Part shown: piece after piece, positions 1 to 6,575 of the stretch
How positions within the stretch are numbered: the first letter of the stretch is position 1
Layout of the letters: each line of letters starts with the position of its first letter
Source: Thermoplasmata archaeon
GTDB taxonomy: Archaea > Thermoplasmatota > Thermoplasmata > Thermoplasmatales > Thermoplasmataceae
Assembly (NCBI GenBank): GCA_021811525.1
Contig: JAJZOK010000119.1
Location: 1-11,801, forward strand
Direction: 5' to 3'
Length of the DNA: 11,801 bases
Program-made: the position numbers and the translations under genes
The notes under the pieces: model-generated
The model's input: the letters and a program-made list of their open reading frames with translations, nothing else
Told to the model about the DNA's origin: nothing
Databases searched by the model: none

Positions 1-1109
1 AACACAAATGTTACCAGAAGGTAGAGAGAGGCATTGACCAGCAATCCTGAAGGAATCAGCATAGCTGCCACAACTGCTGGAAGGCTTTCAATCACATAAA
101 TTACCCACACTGATTCCTTCTTCACCCCTATGGATTCTGCAAGTCCCCACGCACTAGCTAGGGAAATGACTACAAGTGCAACAAAGCTAGCGGATATGAG
201 CCCCAATCCAAAAATTATGAGTGAATACTTTCCAGCTATTGGAGAGAGCACTGCCCCCAGCTGAGATGCAGTCGCAAAGGCCCCACTTTGGCTTGCCCCT
301 TTTACTCCTGTAAAAGTCATTTCAATAATTATCATGAGGATTTCAGTAGCAATTGCTCCGATCAAAGTTTCTTTCCTCATTATACCAAGCGATTTCCGCT
401 TCTGGCATGCATTATCTTCCAGATTCAGTTCCTTGGACTTGATGCCTGTAGCCGATGCCTGAAAGAAAATCATGAATGGCATTACTACTGCACCCACATT
501 TGCTGCAAGAAGAAAGAAAAATGTAGGTGAAACTTGAAATTGCATGGGATCTGCAAGGCGGGATCCAAGCGGCTCAATACCTTTCATCAAAAGTGTAATT
601 GTCAGGCTGGCGAGCAAGATTAAGCTCACAAGTATAAGGGGCCTTTCTGCCTTTACATACTTCCTCTTGGTTACCAGCAAAATGTGCATTAAATAAATCA
701 CTGGGATAGTCAAGTAAATAGATAGGCCGACAATCTCTAGACCCACTGCTATGCCAATATATTCGATTGCATAAGTTACTACATCAGTTATTGCCATGGG
801 CACTGTCATCAAAAGGGAAACTCTTCTTCCGTAATTTTCCCGTATAACTGTTCCAAGACCTTTTCTTGTGGCAATGCTAATTCGGCCTGCAAGTTCCTGG
901 ACGATGTATAATGGGATTATGAGAACCAGGAAGAGCCATATAAGCCCATATCCGTACAGGGCACCAGTTTGTGCGCCACCGATAATACAGGCTGCATCCA
1001 CATCTGCCATCATGACAAGCCATGCTGGTCCGAATTGCTTGAAGAATCCGTTCCCCTTAAGTCTGCTATTTAGGTATTTAATAGCTTCCCCGCTGCCAAT
1101 CAATGTCAT
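1..1109 (-). CDS. NRAMP-related divalent cation transporter (NRMT-like), 3' truncated by window edge
   Basis: This polytopic inner-membrane protein is probably a proton-linked or facilitative divalent cation transporter of the SLC11/NRAMP superfamily. The 369 visible codons are open to the window edge and contain many hydrophobic helices. After a short hydrophilic N-terminus, helix 1 reads GPAWLVMMADVDAAC (residues 27-41). It aligns with the NRAMP helix-1 motif DPGN, keeping the Asp (D38) but changing PGN to AAC. Helix 6 reads GAVVMPFMIFFQ (206-217), where canonical NRAMPs have MPHN. Both changes are typical of the NRAMP-related branch that includes bacterial Mg2+ transporters (NRMT), so Mg2+ rather than Mn2+/Fe2+ is the better guess. 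The ATG at 1109 is preceded by GGAG with 8-base spacing. The ORF reads further upstream to a TAG, but offers no other ATG there. The C-terminal helices are outside the window. Family is fairly sure; substrate is inference. Confidence 0.85.
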   Translation of the reverse strand, partial: MTLIGSGEAIKYLNSRLKGNGFFKQFGPAWLVMMADVDAACIIGGAQTGALYGYGLIWLFLVLIIPLYIVQELAGRISIATRKGLGTVIRENYGRRVSLLMTVPMAITDVVTYAIEYIGIAVGLEIVGLSIYLTIPVIYLMHILLVTKRKYVKAERPLILVSLILLASLTITLLMKGIEPLGSRLADPMQFQVSPTFFFLLAANVGAVVMPFMIFFQASATGIKSKELNLEDNACQKRKSLGIMRKETLIGAIATEILMIIIEMTFTGVKGASQSGAFATASQLGAVLSPIAGKYSLIIFGLGLISASFVALVVISLASAWGLAESIGVKKESVWVIYVIESLPAVVAAMLIPSGLLVNASLYLLVTFV

Positions 1110-1266
1110 CTGGCAATCTCCAAAGTCAGTCTCAAGTAAATTAGGTGAACCTAAAAAATGTTTTCGTAGGATTAGAATTTTCAAGAGTTTAATCGAAATA
1201 AAATGATAATAGTACTACACTCGGGCATGCGTGAAATACTGAATATTCCTCATATGAACTGAAAAA

Positions 1267-1274
1267 CTAATAAG
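1267..1274 (+). promoter_or_regulatory. Putative TATA box for the PP-loop protein gene
   Basis: CTAATAAG is centred about 26 bases before the ATG at 1297, the distance expected if transcription starts at the start codon. No Shine-Dalgarno is present, which supports a leaderless transcript. The match to the archaeal TATA consensus is moderate. Confidence 0.45.
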
Positions 1275-1296
1275 GAAAACAGTTCTGGCATTTCCA

Positions 1297-1974
1297 ATGG
1301 TTAACAGTGATGCACCAAAGGCAGCAATGTCATGGAGTTCCGGAAAAGATTCTTCCATGGCACTTTTTGAGGTGTTAAACTCCGGCAGGTACGATGTGGT
1401 AACCCTTCTGACCACTGTAAATTCAGATTATGAACGGGTCTCCATGCATGGCGTCAGGGAAGATCTGCTCCAAAGGCAGGCAAGGGCCTGTAGTTTGCCA
1501 ATTCTTAAGGTTAAAATACCAAAAAAGAGCACCAATGAGAACTATGAGGGCGCAATGCAAGAAGCAATAGGCAAACTAAAACACCAGGGTGTCAAATATA
1601 TGATTTTTGGTGACATCTTTCTTCAGGATGTGAGGGATTACAGAATCAGAATGATGGAAGGAACGGGGATTGAGCCAGTTTTCCCGCTATGGGGAAAGGA
1701 TACGACTAGGCTTGCCAAGGAAATTTTCGATGCTGGAATTAGGGCCAAAGTGTCCTGCCTGGATCCAGCGAAGGTGGGTATATCACTGGGGGGAGCTGAT
1801 TTCGACCAAGAATTCCTCGAAAAACTGCCAAGCGGCGTTGACCCCTGTGGAGAGAACGGGGAGTTCCACACATTCGTATACAGTGCACCTTTCTTTAAGG
1901 AGCCAATAAGGATAAGAACTGGAGAATCAGTTTTAAGGGACGGGTTTTACTTCACTGATTTAGTTCCTGAATAG
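1297..1974 (+). CDS. PP-loop ATP-binding protein, Dph6/MJ0570-like superfamily (bacterial-type 'SSGKDS' subgroup)
   Basis: This is a 225-residue cytosolic protein of the adenine nucleotide alpha-hydrolase fold (COG2102 type). The PP-loop SSGKDS (residues 14-19) binds ATP pyrophosphate and follows the first beta strand. The signature GDIFLQDVRDYR is at 105-116, PLWGKDT at 130-136, and the C-terminal block GVDPCGENGEFHTF at 180-193. Family members form amides by adenylating a carboxylate, the best-known being diphthine-ammonia ligase (Dph6), which completes diphthamide on EF-2. The SSGKDS and VDPCGENGEFHTF versions resemble, from memory, a subgroup common in bacteria, which lack diphthamide. 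The Dph6 role is therefore uncertain. The ATG has no Shine-Dalgarno, but a TATA-like CTAATAAG is centred about 26 bases upstream, so the mRNA is probably leaderless. It is divergent from the transporter and stands alone. Confidence 0.85.
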   Translation: MVNSDAPKAAMSWSSGKDSSMALFEVLNSGRYDVVTLLTTVNSDYERVSMHGVREDLLQRQARACSLPILKVKIPKKSTNENYEGAMQEAIGKLKHQGVKYMIFGDIFLQDVRDYRIRMMEGTGIEPVFPLWGKDTTRLAKEIFDAGIRAKVSCLDPAKVGISLGGADFDQEFLEKLPSGVDPCGENGEFHTFVYSAPFFKEPIRIRTGESVLRDGFYFTDLVPE

Positions 1975-2017
1975 AAACTTGGATCACTTGAATTCCCATT
2001 CTAAATTCTGAAAAATG

Positions 2018-2025
2018 ATTAAATG
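2018..2025 (+). promoter_or_regulatory. Putative TATA box for the M20 amidohydrolase gene
   Basis: An AT-rich ATTAAATG-type element is centred about 25-26 bases before the ATG at 2046. With no Shine-Dalgarno between it and the ATG, a leaderless transcript is likely. Confidence 0.45.
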
Positions 2026-2045
2026 CAAATACCACATAATTGCGT

Positions 2046-3221
2046 ATGGCAAGCTTAAAGGATTTTCAGGGTGCTACCCAGTGGGACGTTGCCCTAAAGA
2101 TACATGAACTGAATGAGGCTGGCAGCCAGGAATTCAAATCAGCAGAATACCTAATCAATGTGTTGAAGTCAAGAGGATTTCAGGTAAAAGAGCACTACAA
2201 TGGAATACCTACCGCATTCCGTGCTGAAAAGGCCATCGGAAGGGGAGGACCAACTGTGGCGTTCTTAGCTGAATATGATGCACTCCCCGGGATAGGCCAT
2301 GCGTGCGGCCATAACCTCATTGCAGCTTCTGCACTTTTCTCTGCAATCAGGTCCACTGAAAAAATCCAAAACGGGAAGATAGTTGTCATTGGAACGCCCG
2401 ATGAGGAAGGAAGTGGAGAATTCTCTGGGTCCAAGATACTCATGGCAAACAGTGGGGTCTTCGAGGATGTGGACCTTGTACTCGGCTCCCACCCCGGAGA
2501 CAGCTGGGATGTGGGAAGACAATCTCTGGCTGTCCGGGATTATGAAGTAACTTTCACGGGGCTTGCTTCCCATGAAGCTGCAGATCCAGATAAAGGAAGG
2601 AGCGCCCTTGATGCTGCAATACTAACGTATACGGGTGTGAACATGATGAGGCAGCATGTGAGAAGGGACCTCAATGTAGTAATTCATGGCATAATAAAGG
2701 AAGGGGGGACGGCATCCAATGTTACACCGGAGAGGGCTGTGCTTGTCTATGGCATAAGGTCTTCCAGCGTGAAATACCATGGGGAGCTTGTGAAAAGATT
2801 CGAGAAGATAGTGGAAGGTTGCGCAAACGCTACCGAAACCCGCCATAAAATAAAGGAAATCGGGCCACTTTTTGCCACCACAAAGATAAATTCTACCTTA
2901 TCCAACTACATCAGGGACAGGCTGAACGAAAAGGGAGCTCAGTGCCCTCCTCTGGAAGAAACTTTCTCCAAGCAGCCTGGGGGTTCCACTGACTTTGCCA
3001 ATGTATCACAGGTTAAGCCTGCACTTGAAGTGGATTTCCAGATCGCTGATGAAGGCACGCCGTGGCACTCACATGTTTCACTCGAAGCGGCCAAATCGCC
3101 CAGGGCAAGGAAAGCACTGGACTTGGTTATTGAGGTTCTCAGCGACACCGCCAGAAAATATACAGAAGATGCTGATTTCAGGGAGAAGATTAAACAGGAC
3201 TTTCAATCATCGGGCAATTGA
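2046..3221 (+). CDS. M20 family metallo-amidohydrolase / peptidase (AbgB / PM20D2-like)
   Basis: This 391-residue cytosolic metallohydrolase cleaves an amide or peptide bond. The exact substrate (N-acyl amino acid, aminobenzoyl-glutamate or dipeptide) cannot be read from sequence. Numbered from the ATG, candidate metal ligands are C87 and H89 in GIGHACGHN, E120/E121 in TPDEEGSGE, H149 in GSHPGD, and a C-terminal His in TPWHSH (341 or 343). This Cys-His-Glu-His-His set is typical of the M20D di-metal site. The lid/dimerisation domain lies between about residues 165 and 280. The block GGSTDFANVS near 312-321 resembles AbgB and PM20D2 proteins. Length is normal for the family. The ATG at 2046 is preferred over the TTG two codons earlier, because a TATA-like ATTAAATG is centred about 26 bases ahead and no Shine-Dalgarno is present. 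The first catalytic-domain residues follow directly, with no signal peptide. Confidence 0.9.
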   Translation: MASLKDFQGATQWDVALKIHELNEAGSQEFKSAEYLINVLKSRGFQVKEHYNGIPTAFRAEKAIGRGGPTVAFLAEYDALPGIGHACGHNLIAASALFSAIRSTEKIQNGKIVVIGTPDEEGSGEFSGSKILMANSGVFEDVDLVLGSHPGDSWDVGRQSLAVRDYEVTFTGLASHEAADPDKGRSALDAAILTYTGVNMMRQHVRRDLNVVIHGIIKEGGTASNVTPERAVLVYGIRSSSVKYHGELVKRFEKIVEGCANATETRHKIKEIGPLFATTKINSTLSNYIRDRLNEKGAQCPPLEETFSKQPGGSTDFANVSQVKPALEVDFQIADEGTPWHSHVSLEAAKSPRARKALDLVIEVLSDTARKYTEDADFREKIKQDFQSSGN

Positions 3222-3273
3222 CTTTCTCCCCATACATATTCTAGGAGGCTCGTCCATATAGGTGGCTTGCCAA

Positions 3274-3282
3274 AATTTAAAG
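3274..3282 (+). promoter_or_regulatory. Putative TATA box upstream of the triple-repeat protein
   Basis: AATTTAAAG is a good archaeal TATA-like element. Transcription would be expected to start near 3304-3305. This gives a leader of about 60 bases ahead of the ATG at 3365 and coincides with the ATG of a 14-codon reading frame at 3303. Confidence 0.45.
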
Positions 3283-3302
3283 TAAAATCAAGCCTCTAAG
3301 AC

Positions 3303-3347
3303 ATGGGTTGCCAACGCCAATCTGGTATGATCAGAGTTGAAACCTAA
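3303..3347 (+). other. Possible leaderless upstream micro-ORF (14 codons)
   Basis: An ATG at 3303 opens a frame encoding MGCQRQSGMIRVET and ends at TAA 3345-3347. It sits where transcription should start from the TATA element at 3274-3282, so it could be read as a leaderless start. Its stop codon abuts the GAGAGG purine stretch (3348-3353) that may be the Shine-Dalgarno of the next gene, so translational coupling is possible. Such short frames arise by chance often. No conservation data are available. Confidence 0.25.
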
Positions 3348-3364
3348 GAGAGGAACGGATATCT

Positions 3365-3934
3365 ATGGCTGAAAGAAGTTCTGCACCGACAAAGAAACAG
3401 TTAGATTTTATAGACAAACTGAGAAGCGCATCCCCAGAACGTGAGGAAGTAGTCTTCAAATTCCTTGATTCTAAGGAAAAGGGAAGCATAAGCGAACTTT
3501 CTGTTCCCGAAACCTCTGAACTTATAGACCGGCTTAAGGCGATAAAAGTAGAGGGCGAAAATATTTCTGCAGGATTTGCAACAGGCAAGCAGATAAGCTT
3601 CCTGACAAATCTTCAGGACACTGAAGAGAGAAGAAATGCTGCGAGGGAGTATCTTCACAAACTGGGAAAGACCTCGGTGAACGAACTTGCCATCAACGAA
3701 GCCTCTGAACTTATTGACTCCCTTATGAAAATGCCCAGGGGAGATAGGCTAGACGCATCTGAGCTGGCTCCAACCTCAAAGCAGCTTAAGTTCATACAGA
3801 GTTTACAGAAGTCCCCCAATGGAACCGGGACAATAAGTTCTTACCTTAAGAAACTCAGAAAGGGGCAGCTGGAAGAACTCACCAGGAAGGAAGCCAGCGA
3901 ACTGATAGAAATGCTCAAAAGCTCATCCCAGTAA
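3365..3934 (+). CDS. Protein of three tandem DUF3072-like helical modules, function unknown
   Basis: This 189-residue, charged, soluble protein has no signal peptide or membrane helix. It consists of three copies of one module, at about residues 8-60, 72-123 and 136-186. Each begins with a helix of pattern T.KQ..FI..L (PTKKQLDFIDKL, ATGKQISFLTNL, PTSKQLKFIQSL) and ends with (E/K)(A/T)SELI..L (ETSELIDRL, EASELIDSL, EASELIEML). The KQ pairs lie at 11-12, 75-76 and 139-140, an exact 64-residue period. This start-and-end pattern resembles the small DUF3072 domain, usually found once per protein in bacteria and often appended to other domains. I do not know its function. The ATG at 3365 has a GAGAGG purine stretch 11 bases upstream, and the first repeat starts directly after it. 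The gene is flanked by the M20 and FAS1 genes without clear operon coupling. Assignment to DUF3072 is pattern recognition only. Confidence 0.85.
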   Translation: MAERSSAPTKKQLDFIDKLRSASPEREEVVFKFLDSKEKGSISELSVPETSELIDRLKAIKVEGENISAGFATGKQISFLTNLQDTEERRNAAREYLHKLGKTSVNELAINEASELIDSLMKMPRGDRLDASELAPTSKQLKFIQSLQKSPNGTGTISSYLKKLRKGQLEELTRKEASELIEMLKSSSQ

Positions 3935-4002
3935 ATTGGATAGTTCTACTCTGGCCTATATTCGTTTCTTCATATAGAATCAAGTGATCTATTGTACCAA
4001 CA

Positions 4003-4010
4003 TTTTTACA
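4003..4010 (+). promoter_or_regulatory. Putative TATA box for the FAS1 gene
   Basis: TTTTTACA is followed directly by further A/T-rich bases and is centred about 27 bases before the ATG at 4034. This supports that ATG, rather than the in-frame TTG at 3992, as a leaderless start. Confidence 0.4.
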
Positions 4011-4033
4011 ATATACCTAAGATATCACCGAAC

Positions 4034-4465
4034 ATGGGTTCGGCATTAGCCCTCATGTCATCATCGGATAAACTCAAGATCATTACGGATTCATTCAAAT
4101 CCTCACAAATTATTGGCATTTTAGATGGAGAAGGGCCCATAACCGTATTCGCCCCCATTGATATCGCGGTCGCACAGGGACATGCAGGAAAATTCAAGGT
4201 CGCGCAGGGAAATTCTGACCAATTCCAGATACTTGTAAAGTATCATGTGGTGAAAGGTTACTACCCCACCAAGGTACTTATGGAGTCTCTGAAGAAGAAA
4301 GGGCATCTGGAGCTTGAAGCGCTGTGCGGGAAAAAACTTGTAATTAGGGCATCGGGATTTTTTAGGACCCATATCAAGATCAATGATGCAAATATAGTGT
4401 CTGCAGACCTTGCTGCTGATAATGGTGTTATTCACACAATCGATACTGTCCTTTTCCCGCCATAG
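4034..4465 (+). CDS. Single-domain fasciclin (FAS1) protein
   Basis: This 143-residue protein is one complete FAS1 domain. The H1-like block ITVFAPIDIAVAQG follows an N-terminal helix, YHVVKGYY lies mid-domain, and the C-terminal block runs INDANIVSADLAADNGVIH then IDTVLFPP (H2), ending the protein. FAS1 domains mediate adhesion or protein contacts and are mostly exported. Here neither the ATG start nor the upstream in-frame TTG (3992) gives a signal peptide, so the product is predicted to be cytosolic, and its role is unknown. The ATG at 4034 is chosen for the TATA-like element 27 bases upstream and the lack of a Shine-Dalgarno. A later in-frame ATG (4055) is less likely, because it would trim the first helix. 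It ends 27 bases from the convergent dehydrogenase gene. Confidence 0.85.
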   Translation: MGSALALMSSSDKLKIITDSFKSSQIIGILDGEGPITVFAPIDIAVAQGHAGKFKVAQGNSDQFQILVKYHVVKGYYPTKVLMESLKKKGHLELEALCGKKLVIRASGFFRTHIKINDANIVSADLAADNGVIHTIDTVLFPP

Positions 4466-4492
4466 TTCACATCTGGCATCAAGTTCATTTTC

Positions 4493-5239
4493 TTAAAGTC
4501 CTATTCCGCCGTCCACAACCAGCGTATGGCCAGTAATGAAGGTGTTTTCAGGATTTAGGAGAAAAGCCACTGCCCTGCCAATGTCTTCGGGCTCACCCCA
4601 TCTTTTCATTGGCGTCGCTTTCTTAATCTTGCTGCTGAATGATTCATTTTCCCATCCCTCACGGTTCATGTCAGTCCTGACATATCCCGGTGCAATAGCA
4701 TTCACCCTTATTCTGGGAGCCAGTTCCTTGGCGAGCCCCCTGGTCAGGTGGATTAATGCGGCCTTTGAAGCCTGGTAACCATGGGCCCAAGGATCTGCCC
4801 TGAATCCATAAACAGATGAAATATTCACGATGGAACCGCCATCAACTATGGTTTTATTCAGGTTTCTTGCAAGGTAGAATGGAGCCGAAAGGTTGAGGCC
4901 AATAATCTTCTCCCAATCCTCATCCTTGATCTCATCAAGGGTTGTTCCCTGATATATTCCGGCATTATTTACGAGTGCAAAGAGCCTTATTCCCCTTTCC
5001 AGCAGCTTTCCAGTGAATGCTTCGATCTGCGATCTTGAGGTAAGGTCAACCTGGATTGGCTCTGAATTGGCTCCAATCGCCGAAATTTCAGCAGTAGCCC
5101 GTTCAGCTTCCTTCCGGTCTGAATTGAAGGTAAAGATAATGTCGTAACCTTTCGCGGCCAGTTCCAGAGATATGGCCTTTCCAATACCCCTGCTTCCCCC
5201 AGTAACCAGCACAGTCTTATTGCTTGAAATATCTGACAT
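4493..5239 (-). CDS. Short-chain dehydrogenase/reductase (FabG-like, classical SDR)
   Basis: This is a 248-residue soluble NAD(P)-dependent oxidoreductase of the classical SDR family, related to 3-oxoacyl-ACP reductase. Visible motifs are the cofactor loop TGGSRGIG (13-20), NNAG (91-94), a catalytic Ser in ISS (141-142), the YQASK catalytic pair Y155/K159, and APGYVRTD (183-190) after the active site. The NSDR segment (39-42) after strand 2 has a basic residue where NADPH-preferring FabG proteins do. The C-terminus FITGHTLVVDGG is typical. As archaea lack a standard ACP fatty-acid pathway, the substrate is probably another ketone or alcohol; sugar, lipid or quinone-like substrates are all possible. 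It follows the peroxiredoxin gene by 27 bases. It may be cotranscribed, but a TATA-like element overlapping that gene's stop codon fits its own leaderless start. Confidence 0.9.
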   Translation of the reverse strand: MSDISSNKTVLVTGGSRGIGKAISLELAAKGYDIIFTFNSDRKEAERATAEISAIGANSEPIQVDLTSRSQIEAFTGKLLERGIRLFALVNNAGIYQGTTLDEIKDEDWEKIIGLNLSAPFYLARNLNKTIVDGGSIVNISSVYGFRADPWAHGYQASKAALIHLTRGLAKELAPRIRVNAIAPGYVRTDMNREGWENESFSSKIKKATPMKRWGEPEDIGRAVAFLLNPENTFITGHTLVVDGGIGL

Positions 5240-5263
5240 TTGAAGTTAACATCCCCTAAATCG

Positions 5264-5271
5264 ATTTTATT
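5264..5271 (-). promoter_or_regulatory. Putative internal TATA box for the SDR gene
   Basis: AATAAAAT (minus strand) is centred about 28 bases before the SDR ATG at 5239 and overlaps the TAA stop of the peroxiredoxin gene. It would allow independent leaderless transcription of the dehydrogenase. A GGGGAT stretch nearer the ATG is too far away to be a good Shine-Dalgarno. Confidence 0.4.
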
Positions 5272-5746
5272 GTTGTGATGCTTGCCTCTCTGCATCCTCA
5301 CGAATTTTTTTCAGTGCTGATATGGCCTCATCCACATGATGTTTGGCATTCATCTGGGAATTGTAGACATGGGCGATCTTCCCATACCTAGAAATAACAA
5401 ACGTAGTCCTGGGAGGCAGAATTGATCCTTTGACATCATACTTGCGCCGAATCTCCTTTTCGGGGTCGCTTACCAGGGTAAACTGGAGCTTGTGGTGGTC
5501 TTTGAACTTCTTATGGGAATCTGTAGAGTCAGAACTCACCCCTATAACTTCTGCGCCCAGTTCCTTGATATCATCCCAGTGGTCCCGGAATGAACAGGCT
5601 TCCGCCGTGCAGCCCGGAGTCTCATCCTTTGGATAGAAATACAGAACCACCTCCTTCTCCTTAAGAAGCTCGCTGAGCTTTATGCTGGCGCCGCTGTCTG
5701 TGCTTGCTTCAAAATCTGGAGCCGTATCACCGATGTTCAATGCCAT
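5267..5746 (-). CDS. bcp: Peroxiredoxin, PrxQ/Bcp family
   Basis: This 159-residue cytosolic thiol peroxidase reduces H2O2 and organic hydroperoxides using thioredoxin-like donors. The sequence starts with the usual NIGDTAPDFEA. The active-site strand and loop read YFYPKDETPGCTAEACSF, with peroxidatic C46 and a resolving-type C51 four residues later, the PrxQ/Bcp spacing. PPRTTFVIS near 112-120 carries the conserved Arg region. The C-terminus is a charged helix. Length matches Bcp proteins. ATG 5746 is chosen over the in-frame TTG at 5761, because TTAAATA is centred about 27 bases upstream, as for a leaderless mRNA, and the extra residues would be a non-conserved hydrophobic stub. It leads a possible two-gene unit with the dehydrogenase, consistent with oxidative-stress defence in an aerobic acidophile. 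Confidence 0.93.
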   Translation of the reverse strand: MALNIGDTAPDFEASTDSGASIKLSELLKEKEVVLYFYPKDETPGCTAEACSFRDHWDDIKELGAEVIGVSSDSTDSHKKFKDHHKLQFTLVSDPEKEIRRKYDVKGSILPPRTTFVISRYGKIAHVYNSQMNAKHHVDEAISALKKIREDAERQASQQ

Positions 5747-5767
5747 TAGCAATATCAGCAATTACTC

Positions 5768-5778
5768 CTATTTAAGAA
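5768..5778 (-). promoter_or_regulatory. Putative TATA box for the peroxiredoxin gene
   Basis: TTCTTAAATAG on the minus strand is centred about 27 bases before the ATG at 5746. It is one of the better archaeal TATA matches in the window and supports a leaderless transcript. Confidence 0.5.
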
Positions 5779-5915
5779 TTGATTTTGGCCCTTGAATAAT
5801 GGATTCGGCTATGCGAACTGGCCCGCTTCCCTTGACAGGGTTGCATCATGGCTAAAATTTGCAGCAAAACCCCATGAGGAATAAGACGGATATGTGCCGT
5901 GGAGATGGATAATTG

Positions 5916-6575
5916 ATGATATCGAAGGAAATGGTTGAATCCATTGGGATATCTTACCCAGAAAAATTCCACATGAATCTAATGGAGGAGCCTTTTCCAT
6001 GGTTCCTGCTTTCTTTACTATTTGGAGCCCGGATACCTGAATCCATCGCTGTGCGCACATTCTACATGTTCAAAAGTGAAGGACTCCTTACACCTGAATC
6101 CCTTATAAAACGCGGTTGGGAAAGCCTTGTTGTGCTACTGGATTCAGGAGGATACACAAGGTATGACTTCAAAACTGCAACAAAGCTGATAGAGGCCTCT
6201 AAAAACATAATTTCGGTAGGCTCACTCAATAAAATCCATGAATCCTCCTCTGAAGTAGATCTGCCCAATAACCTGAGATCGCTGGCAAAAGGTATTGGAG
6301 ACGTCACAATAGGCATTTTCCTGCGTGAAATGATCGGTATCTGGAATAAGGCCAAGCCGCTTCCAACTCCTCTGGTTAGGGCAACAGCCAGTATGCTTGC
6401 AATAGATCCTGTTTTACTTGCCTCAGCGTTAGGAGTACGTTATGGGTTAATGGAATCCTTCCTTGTCAATGTTGGAAGGAGGTGTTTCAGGTCAAGTTGC
6501 AGGAAATGCATCTTTCCTGACCAGCGCCAAGAATATCTCAAGGAGAGCAAGAATCCGCTGTTGCAGCGCCGATAA
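5916..6575 (+). CDS. Endonuclease III-like HhH-GPD superfamily protein with degenerate active site
   Basis: This soluble protein of about 219 residues resembles DNA glycosylases of the endonuclease III (HhH-GPD) superfamily. Numbered from the ATG at 5916, PFPWFLLSLLFGAR (26-39) matches the first core helix and GYTRYDFKTATKLIEA (79-94) the middle helices. KGIGDVTIGIFL (125-136) is at the helix-hairpin-helix. The catalytic Lys expected in the hairpin (GRKTA in Nth) is replaced by DVT, and the Asp of VDTH is replaced by a PTPL segment (150-153). Near the C-terminus only three cysteines (190, 195, 198; spacing C-x4-C-x2-C) remain of the four-Cys iron-sulfur loop. It may bind DNA without cutting, or use other residues. 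An in-frame stop at 5910-5912 limits the start to TTG 5913, ATG 5916 or ATG 5931. GGAG (5901-5904) is 8 or 11 bases from the first two. Family assignment is by pattern only. Confidence 0.75.
   Translation: MISKEMVESIGISYPEKFHMNLMEEPFPWFLLSLLFGARIPESIAVRTFYMFKSEGLLTPESLIKRGWESLVVLLDSGGYTRYDFKTATKLIEASKNIISVGSLNKIHESSSEVDLPNNLRSLAKGIGDVTIGIFLREMIGIWNKAKPLPTPLVRATASMLAIDPVLLASALGVRYGLMESFLVNVGRRCFRSSCRKCIFPDQRQEYLKESKNPLLQRR

Noticed and set aside
868..1206. Plus-strand frame of 112 codons
   Set aside because: It is antisense to the NRAMP-related transporter, whose helix motifs are clear in the minus frame.
6241..6270. Partial copy of the inverted-repeat arm (AAGTAGATC) near 6252-6260
   Set aside because: It is a nine-base match inside the HhH-GPD coding region without a partner arm; best explained by chance.
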